Below are positions 5,695 to 10,222 of a stretch of DNA of 10,222 nt, in pieces. A program made the translations under genes and the position numbers. The notes beneath the pieces were generated by a model. The model searched no databases, had not been told where the DNA came from, and saw only the letters and a list, made by a program, of their open reading frames with translations. Positions within the stretch are counted from its first letter, which is position 1. Every line of letters starts with the position of its first letter. Source of the DNA: Pseudomonadota bacterium (lineage in GTDB: Bacteria; Pseudomonadota; Gammaproteobacteria; Halothiobacillales; Halothiobacillaceae); NCBI GenBank assembly GCA_021795795.1, contig JAJYPA010000276.1, positions 1 through 10,222 on the forward strand, given 5' to 3'.

Positions 5695-8105
5695 ATAAAA
5701 TCAATAAAATGGAGTCTCAGCCGGATTTCGAGCAGATCATTCGCCGGATTGCCCCCGTCTGGCCCCTGGACAGTTTTGTCGCCGTCAATCCTTATTGGGG
5801 CTTTGCTGATCAACCCTTTGCCGAGGTAGCAGCCCAATTGCAAGGGACAGCGGGCGAACGAATGATCATGGATCGCCGTTGGTATGCCGAACAACTCAAC
5901 AGCGGTAAATTGTCCTTCGCCGATATTGCCCGGGCGGCGGAGGATTTGGGTTTGCCCGGTGACGAGGAGGATTGGCAGTCCTACCTCCAGCAGACGTCGG
6001 AAACGCCCATGCGCCTGCCCCGATTACCGGAATTAATGAATCGGCAGGGACATGCCTCCTTCTCCCGGTACGTGGTAGAGCAGATCAGCCACTTTCTGGC
6101 CGCCTACTACGACCAGGGACAATCTCTGTGGCCTTACCCCAAGGATCCCCAACTCGGCCTTTTCGGATCCTGGCGGCAGTATACCCTTGCCGACCGCAGC
6201 CTTGGGCCCATGGGCATCAAAGCCATCCGATCGCAATTGCTCGCGCTGTCCACCAATGCTGCTGAGGCGAGACTCTGGGCCTTACAGGTCCTGGAAATTC
6301 CCAAGGTGGCGGAAGAAGCCTATCTCCTGGTGCTTCTGAAATCAATTGGTGGTTGGGCCAGCTGGTGCCGCTACCTACTGTGGCAGGCAGAGTTGCAAGG
6401 CGGAACTCAGGAAGATTTGTCCGACTTGCTGGCCATTCGCATGGTCTGGGAAGCCCTCTTACGACAACAGGCCCGACCGGAAGTAGTGGAATCCTGGCAA
6501 CGACAAATCCGCGGCTGGATCATCGATGACAAAAGCACCGATCTGGAGGATGCGCGACGTGGAGAGGTGCTGCTGCGGGCTTCGGAAATCGCCTTTCGGC
6601 GTCAGGTGGCGGTCAGCATTCGTCCGCGTCCTGCCCAGAACGCTCAAACGGCGGGAGGGCCATGGGTGCAGGCGGCATTCTGCATCGATGTACGTTCGGA
6701 GGTCTATCGCCGGCACTTGGAAAGCGCCCTGCCCGGCTGTGAAACCATCGGCTTCGCGGGCTTTTTCGGGGTGCTGCTGGATTACCGTCGCCAGGGTGAC
6801 ACTGTCCCCAGAACCCAGACACCGGTGCTCCTCAATCCCCAAGTCCATGTAGAAGAAACTGGGCCAGAAGCCATCATTCAGCGGCGCTTTCGCCGCCTGC
6901 GCCGTGGGGCGGAGTGGAAACACTTCAAGCTTTCGGCAGCGTCCTGTTTTTCCTTCGTGGAAACGGCCGGCCTTTCCTACGTCGCCAAACTACTGGGGGA
7001 TACTCTGGGCTGGCACCGTCCATCCTTGCCTCCGGACGAAGCGGGCCTCTCGGCTGATGAGCGGACAAGCATCCAATGCGTCTTGCCTCCGTCTCTCAGT
7101 CTGGAGCAACAGGTCAACATGGCGGAGTTCATCCTGACCGGCCTGGGTCTCAACCGCGGCATAGCACCGGTGGTGCTCTTGGTCGGACACGGCAGTTCCA
7201 CCACCAACAACCCGCATCGGGCAGGTTTGGACTGTGGGGCTTGTGCCGGCCAGACTGGGGAGGTGAACGCCCGGGCGGCAACCAGCCTCCTCAACGATTC
7301 GGCGGTACGCCAGAGCCTGCTGGCCAAAGGTTGGAAAATTGATCCGCGCGTGGTGTTTCTGCCCGCTCTGCACGACACTACCACTGATCGGGTGGAGATT
7401 CTGAGGGGCCTGGACGACCCTCGTCTGGATGCGAGTCTCGTGACGGAATTACAGGATGCCTTGGCCGAGGCAGCTAATCGGACCCGACTGGAACGAATGC
7501 TGCGTCTGGATCCCGAGTTGCGGGATCCGGTCGAGGTGGCCCGAAATATGTCCATGCGCGGGCGAGATTGGTCCCAGGTCCGGCCCGAGTGGGCCCTGGC
7601 CGGCAATGCCGCCTTTATCGCGGCACCCCGCTGGCGTACCCGGGCGCGCAATCTGGCCGGAAGAGCTTTTCTCCACGATTATGATGCCACCAAGGATCCG
7701 AGCTTCGGGGTACTAACGCTCATCCTCACTGCACCGCTGGTCGTAGCCAACTGGATTAATCTCCAGTACTACGGCTCGACGGTGGACAACCAACGTCAAG
7801 GCTGCGGCAACAAAGTCCTGCACAACGTGGTCGGCGGTACGCTGGGGGTGTTGGAGGGTAATGGTGGCGACCTGCGGATAGGACTCTCGGAGCAATCCCT
7901 GCGGGATAGCGCCAGCGGCTTGCAGCACGAACCTCTACGCTTGTCTGCCTTTGTCGAAGCGCCCATCGAGGCCATGGACCGCATCATTGCCGAAAGTCCG
8001 ACTCTGGCTCGGTTGGTGGAAAATCGCTGGTTGACCATCCTCCAGATTGCCGAGGACGGATCACTGCGCGAACGCCGTGGCGCTGGGGAGTGGCAGATGG
8101 TATAA
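5691..8105 (+). CDS. dabA: DabA, zinc-containing (DUF2309) subunit of the DAB inorganic-carbon transporter
   Basis: DabA is a large peripheral protein with a beta-carbonic-anhydrase-like zinc site that, with DabB, is proposed to hydrate CO2 to bicarbonate in one direction in the cytoplasm. It has 804 residues, normal for the family. The N-terminus RRIAPVWPLDSFVAVNPYWGF is the family hallmark. The proposed zinc and catalytic residues are visible as Cys331-Ile-Asp333 (in AAFCIDVRSE), His500 (in LLVGHGSSTTNNPHR) and Cys515 (in GLDCGACAGQ). Their spacing (169 and 15 residues) matches that recalled for Halothiobacillus DabA (C351, D353, H524, C539). The C-terminal region LVENRWLTILQIAEDG is also typical. 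GGAGG lies just upstream and the ATG overlaps the dabB stop (ATGA). The end is intact. Substrate and mechanism come from family knowledge. Confidence 0.95.
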   Translation: MNKINKMESQPDFEQIIRRIAPVWPLDSFVAVNPYWGFADQPFAEVAAQLQGTAGERMIMDRRWYAEQLNSGKLSFADIARAAEDLGLPGDEEDWQSYLQQTSETPMRLPRLPELMNRQGHASFSRYVVEQISHFLAAYYDQGQSLWPYPKDPQLGLFGSWRQYTLADRSLGPMGIKAIRSQLLALSTNAAEARLWALQVLEIPKVAEEAYLLVLLKSIGGWASWCRYLLWQAELQGGTQEDLSDLLAIRMVWEALLRQQARPEVVESWQRQIRGWIIDDKSTDLEDARRGEVLLRASEIAFRRQVAVSIRPRPAQNAQTAGGPWVQAAFCIDVRSEVYRRHLESALPGCETIGFAGFFGVLLDYRRQGDTVPRTQTPVLLNPQVHVEETGPEAIIQRRFRRLRRGAEWKHFKLSAASCFSFVETAGLSYVAKLLGDTLGWHRPSLPPDEAGLSADERTSIQCVLPPSLSLEQQVNMAEFILTGLGLNRGIAPVVLLVGHGSSTTNNPHRAGLDCGACAGQTGEVNARAATSLLNDSAVRQSLLAKGWKIDPRVVFLPALHDTTTDRVEILRGLDDPRLDASLVTELQDALAEAANRTRLERMLRLDPELRDPVEVARNMSMRGRDWSQVRPEWALAGNAAFIAAPRWRTRARNLAGRAFLHDYDATKDPSFGVLTLILTAPLVVANWINLQYYGSTVDNQRQGCGNKVLHNVVGGTLGVLEGNGGDLRIGLSEQSLRDSASGLQHEPLRLSAFVEAPIEAMDRIIAESPTLARLVENRWLTILQIAEDGSLRERRGAGEWQMV

Positions 8106-8131
8106 AATGAGACATCACTACCACCGGTTCG

Positions 8132-8154
8132 GGAAAGGGGCTACCCCCCTTTCC
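8132..8154. repeat. Stem-loop after dabA
   Basis: GGAAAGGGG (8132-8140) pairs perfectly with CCCCTTTCC (8146-8154) around CTACC, 27 bases after the dabA stop. No T-tract follows on either strand, so it is not a textbook intrinsic terminator, but it could stabilise the end of the dab transcript. It also marks the boundary between the dab operon and the IS remnant. Confidence 0.5.
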
Positions 8155-8398
8155 GCGAGTTGCAGGCATGCAGATAGACCCGTTCGTATTTGAACGATTT
8201 CCACAGGCGCTCAACGAACACATCGGCAGCGCGTTCACCGAGCTGGCGCTTCCATTCCGTCATCTGGTTGGGATGCACTTCAAATTGCTGCGCCAATTCG
8301 GCCAGCGTCTTGTCGCCTGCCAGTGCGGCCAGCGCCACCTTTGCCTTGAATACCGACGAGTGGGTACGCCTCGTGCTCTTTGCCATCTCCTGCTCCAT
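8141..8398 (-). pseudogene. IS3-family transposase remnant, orfA fused to an orfB fragment
   Basis: The reading frame starts like an IS3-family OrfA: MAKSTRRTHSSVFKAKVALA, then the helix-turn-helix segment TLAELAQQFEVHPNQMTEW. After ERAADVF it jumps to FVERLWKSFKYERVYLHA, which belongs near the end of OrfB (the DDE integrase, beyond most of the catalytic core). The junction lies near 8217-8225, where OrfA and OrfB sequences share a VF codon pair. Several hundred bases, including the frameshift region and most catalytic residues, must have been lost. The final residues (NSRKGG, stop TAG at 8143-8141) do not continue the OrfB pattern, so a second break lies near 8160. The likely orfA start is the inner ATG at 8386, with GGAG six bases before it. 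It cannot encode a working transposase. Confidence 0.85.
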
Positions 8399-8468
8399 TC
8401 TTTACCCATTCGGGCATTGTATGTCAGCAGGCCACCCACCTAAATGTCTGTTCAAATTTTCCAGACCA
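8399..8468 (-). mobile_element. Possible left end of the IS3-family remnant
   Basis: This is the non-coding leader upstream of the remnant orfA. Read on the minus strand it begins TGGTCTGGAAAATTTG at 8468, which resembles the TG-starting terminal repeats of IS3-family elements. The matching right end was not found near 8105-8140, so the boundary is tentative. Confidence 0.35.
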
Positions 8469-8650
8469 CTTCTCTTTCGAGGCAAGCCATTTCTCCATGG
8501 TTCAACTCCATTCTCGTGATTTGGAATTGAATATAGTCATTGCTACCGACACCTACTTTCCTATGATTTTTTGCTACAAATCTGCTACACCATGATCGGC
8601 AAATTGAGGTAAAAATAACCAAGTGCACAGTATGTCTAGCCTGATGATTT

Positions 8651-8682
8651 GATTGATTTCAAAAAATATAGTGAAATCAATC
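8651..8682. repeat. Perfect 10-bp inverted repeat
   Basis: GATTGATTTC and GAAATCAATC flank AAAAAATATAGT. Read on the minus strand, this is the second stem downstream of bufA1, about 100 bases after its stop. It is not followed by a clear T-run, so a role in termination is uncertain. Confidence 0.5.
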
Positions 8683-8714
8683 GGCTTTTGACCGTCTGTA
8701 CACCCGGCCTGCAG

Positions 8715-8770
8715 CGGGACGAGGCAACTACGCTGACAAAAGCTTTAGTTACACGACTAGCGTCGTCCCG
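8715..8770. repeat. Nested inverted repeat downstream of bufA1
   Basis: The outer arms CGGGACGA (8715-8722) and TCGTCCCG (8763-8770) are perfect complements. Inside, AACTA (8726-8730) and TAGTT (8746-8750) form a second pair. It starts 11 bases beyond the bufA1 stop and could be a factor-independent stop or stability element, although it has no T-tract. Confidence 0.5.
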
Positions 8771-8781
8771 TATCATAGCGA

Positions 8782-9096
8782 TCAGGAGCTGTTTTTCATG
8801 GCGGCCATTTTGGCTTTGGCTTGCTCCATGTTCAGGCCACCCATTTGGGCGCAAGTACCACCAGGCACGATTTTGACATCGCCAGGGTTGTTGGATGTCG
8901 TGCTCTGGCCCTTGCACGAATGTAGCCCACTCATCCCTTTGCAATCATTCTGGCCTGCCTTGGCAATGCCAAAGCATTTTTCCATGCCGGGCTTCATCAT
9001 GCCTTGACCATCAGCGTGCGACACTGGAGCGACTGCCAACACCCCCATTGCAAGTATCGTAGAAGCAGTAGTATTAATAAATTGGCGTTTGTTCAT
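8782..9096 (-). CDS. bufA1: BufA1-family (DUF2282) bufferin-type metallophore precursor
   Basis: This is a 104-residue exported peptide. Residues 1-28 are a signal peptide (MNKR, hydrophobic core, likely cleavage SHA|DG). The mature part has four cysteines, Cys41, Cys52, Cys61 and Cys82, in the family pattern [21 protein letters not shown] and VPGGTC, followed by a Met- and Lys-rich tail. Bufferins are ribosomal peptides whose cysteines are modified by an MNIO (DUF692) enzyme before export, allowing them to bind copper in the periplasm. The start has a good ribosome site (GAGG, eight bases upstream), and a longer frame up to 9180 has no such support. It follows a sigma/anti-sigma pair on the same strand, as in known bufferin operons, with a 114-bp gap. 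The usual bufB and bufC genes are not downstream. The metal and the state of modification are inferred. Confidence 0.88.
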   Translation of the reverse strand: MNKRQFINTTASTILAMGVLAVAPVSHADGQGMMKPGMEKCFGIAKAGQNDCKGMSGLHSCKGQSTTSNNPGDVKIVPGGTCAQMGGLNMEQAKAKMAAMKNSS

Positions 9097-9122
9097 ATCG
9101 TAATCCTCGTAATCATTAGAAA

Positions 9123-9142
9123 AGGCGGCTGGTACACCGCCT
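9123..9142 (-). repeat. Leader hairpin before bufA1
   Basis: AGGCGG (9123-9128) and CCGCCT (9137-9142) form a perfect 6-bp stem 26 bases upstream of the bufA1 ATG. An overlapping alternative stem, GCCTGC (9139-9144) with GCAGGC (9160-9165), competes with it. It may affect translation or message stability of bufA1. A role is inferred from position only. Confidence 0.35.
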
Positions 9143-9210
9143 GCCGTCTGCGGAATACAGCAGGCAAGTATTGGTCGCATTCAAGCGGCGTTCCTTACAA
9201 TGAATGTATT

Positions 9211-9492
9211 TTAATTTTTATGCAACGACTGACCACCTGCATTGTCTGAATGTAGCAATGTCTTGCGGATTCGATCACGGACTTCCTCTGGCATGTCGTA
9301 ATCAGACAAGCCGATCTCAGCCCGCGCATTCAAAACAGCCATGGCGTTGCGCAACAGGCGCAACTGCCGCTCGAATCGTGAGCAACTGATACACATCCAC
9401 AAATGTAATCGCAGTAACCAACGCTCGCGAAAATGCAACCGGCGCTCCTGACTTTGCGACACCAGACAACTGGCTTCCTTACAGCTCAACAT
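9211..9492 (-). CDS. Soluble zinc-finger (zf-HC2/ZAS-type) anti-sigma factor
   Basis: This 93-residue protein probably binds and silences the ECF sigma factor encoded just upstream. It carries the ZAS zinc motif His30-x3-Cys34-x2-Cys37 in LRLHLWMCISCSRF, preceded by basic helices (QERRLHFRERW). There is no hydrophobic segment long enough to cross the membrane, so it is cytoplasmic. Cys4 and Cys9 could complete the metal site or sense oxidation. The ATG at 9492 lies two bases after the sigma stop (TAA 9497-9495), which implies translational coupling. The frame is open further upstream to 9612, but that part overlaps the sigma gene and is unlike the family. Such zinc anti-sigmas respond to metals or oxidants; which one applies here is unknown. 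Confidence 0.85.
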   Translation of the reverse strand: MLSCKEASCLVSQSQERRLHFRERWLLRLHLWMCISCSRFERQLRLLRNAMAVLNARAEIGLSDYDMPEEVRDRIRKTLLHSDNAGGQSLHKN

Positions 9493-9494
9493 AG

Positions 9495-10082
9495 TTATTT
9501 TACGCTCTTGATTTTTGCAATCCCGTTTTTTTCCAGGCAGTGGCGCAGCACTAAACGGGCTCGATGCAGCATCGTCCATAAATTGGTCGAGGTGATACAC
9601 AATTCCTGACATATTTCTTCGCTACTATTTCCCATGACTTCGCGGAGCATGAATAAGCGCGCTTGTCGCTCCGGCAAATGTTCCAGGCAAAGCTCGAAAA
9701 TTTGCCAGAACTGGCGGCTTTCCAGTATCTGTTCGGGATTGCCCCAACTCGCCGGCCGGTTGCGCCAATCGCCCGCTTCAGTAAAATCATCTTCGCCGTC
9801 GTTATCCTGATCTGCCATGGATTCCGATTCGTTCATCGACACTTCCCGGGCATCGCGGCGAAACTGATCGATAATCTTGTGCTTGAGTATGCCGAAAAGC
9901 CACGTACGTTCCGTCGATGCGCCTGAAAATCCATCTTGTGCTTGCAGCGCAGCAAGCAAGGTCTCCTGTACCGCATCCTCCGTCTTGTGAGGGTCACGCA
10001 AGTGCATCAACGCATAACGATAAAGAACCGGTCCATACTCAGTCAACCAACGATTCACTTCAGAGTTTGTGTTTTCGTTCAA
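9495..10082 (-). CDS. ECF-type sigma-70 family RNA polymerase sigma factor
   Basis: The protein has 195 residues from the TTG at 10082. Region 2 (about residues 12-76) includes YRYALMHLRD, DAVQETLLAAL and RTWLFGILKHKIIDQFRR for core binding and -10 recognition. An acidic linker rich in D, E, N and S (about 83-105) follows. Region 4 (about 128-185) has LEHLPERQARLFMLREV and the helix-turn-helix ICQELCITSTNLWTMLHRAR. The TTG start is preferred because GGGAGGG lies six bases upstream, while the in-frame ATG at 10145 adds 21 Gly/Pro-rich residues unlike the family and has no such site. It is followed by its presumed anti-sigma factor and by bufA1, so it likely drives the bufferin gene and itself. 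Known ECF/ZAS pairs control bufferin loci in other proteobacteria. Confidence 0.9.
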   Translation of the reverse strand: MNENTNSEVNRWLTEYGPVLYRYALMHLRDPHKTEDAVQETLLAALQAQDGFSGASTERTWLFGILKHKIIDQFRRDAREVSMNESESMADQDNDGEDDFTEAGDWRNRPASWGNPEQILESRQFWQIFELCLEHLPERQARLFMLREVMGNSSEEICQELCITSTNLWTMLHRARLVLRHCLEKNGIAKIKSVK

Positions 10083-10222
10083 TGATGTCCCTCCCTTAGG
10101 GAAGATGGGATGGACGCCTCCCTCCTCCACGGGGAGCAGGGGCAAGCACTAATAATTGAGGTAGCCCCTCGCGGACCTGACGGCATCCAGGTGCCAAAGT
10201 GGGGATAATGAGATTTTTCCAC
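10083..10222. promoter_or_regulatory. Upstream region of the sigma factor gene
   Basis: It contains the strong minus-strand ribosome site GGGAGGG (10095-10089) that fixes the TTG start at 10082. The rest is C-rich on the plus strand near 10110-10145. No clear ECF-type or sigma70 promoter could be assigned, so the promoter may lie beyond the window. Confidence 0.45.

Larger units (their letters stand above)
8485..8781. other. Gene-free stretch with inverted and direct repeats
   Basis: No coding sequence can be supported here. Three repeat structures are visible. The direct repeat TGCTACA occurs at 8572-8578 and 8583-8589, with the variant TGCTACC at 8541-8547. A perfect 10-bp stem, GATTGATTTC 8651-8660 with GAAATCAATC 8673-8682, has a 12-base AT-rich loop. 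A 56-base inverted repeat spans 8715-8770 and lies just beyond the bufA1 stop. The two stems may protect or end the bufA1 message. Confidence 0.5.

Noticed and set aside
6977..7651. A 224-codon open frame antisense to dabA
   Set aside because: It is Arg/Ser/Pro-rich with no recognisable domain and lies wholly within conserved dabA coding sequence, so it is a by-product of GC-rich codon use.
8715..8770. Integron attC-like recombination site
   Set aside because: The length and nested stems fit loosely, but the expected conserved RYYYAAC and GTTRRRY ends are absent and there is no integrase or cassette array nearby.
8636..8944. Open frame of 102 codons overlapping the 3' part of bufA1 in another frame
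   Set aside because: bufA1 has a signal peptide and the family cysteine pattern; this frame has neither and runs into the downstream repeats.

Overview
The window looks like part of a genome of a sulfur- or otherwise chemolithoautotrophic proteobacterium, most likely gammaproteobacterial (a Thiotrichales-like source is a guess from gene content). The main evidence is a CbbR-type LysR regulator followed by a two-gene DAB inorganic-carbon (bicarbonate/CO2) uptake operon, dabB-dabA. The DabA zinc-site residues are visible. Taxonomy is inferred from gene content only.

Layout from left to right. (1) 1-418 is the 3' part of a peroxiredoxin gene whose start lies before the window. (2) 419-811 has no gene. 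It opens with a cluster of four perfect stem-loops (429-558), possibly a remnant of a small mobile element. (3) 812-1088 and 2295-2465 are two copies of one palindromic MITE-like element in the same orientation. They bracket a minus-strand SAM-dependent methyltransferase gene (1085-2116), and the left copy sits exactly on its stop codon. (4) 2469-8105 is the carbon-uptake module. It holds a sigma70-like promoter, the CbbR-type regulator, a 401-bp intergenic region with a likely LysR-type operator, promoter and AT-rich inverted repeat, then dabB and dabA with a 4-bp ATGA overlap. (5) 8141 to about 8468 is an IS3-family remnant in which the 5' part of orfA is fused to a fragment of orfB. (6) 8485-8781 has no gene and contains inverted and direct repeats. 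(7) 10082-8782 on the minus strand is an ECF sigma factor, a small soluble zinc-finger anti-sigma factor and a BufA1-type (DUF2282) secreted bufferin precursor, in that order.

How the genes work together. CbbR probably switches on dabBA when inorganic carbon is scarce. DabB (a NuoL-like membrane protein) and DabA (a beta-carbonic-anhydrase-like zinc protein) then drive energy-coupled bicarbonate accumulation. The sigma/anti-sigma/bufferin genes form a separate metal or redox stress unit. In known bufferin loci the precursor is followed by the MNIO maturase (BufB) and its partner (BufC). Here it is followed by repeats and an IS remnant, so the maturase is missing from the expected place.

The carbon-uptake module is bounded on the left by a MITE and on the right by an IS remnant, which suggests an accessory or rearranged region. 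The points most worth a second look are the nested-palindrome MITE pair, the orphan bufferin and the CbbR operator/promoter arrangement.
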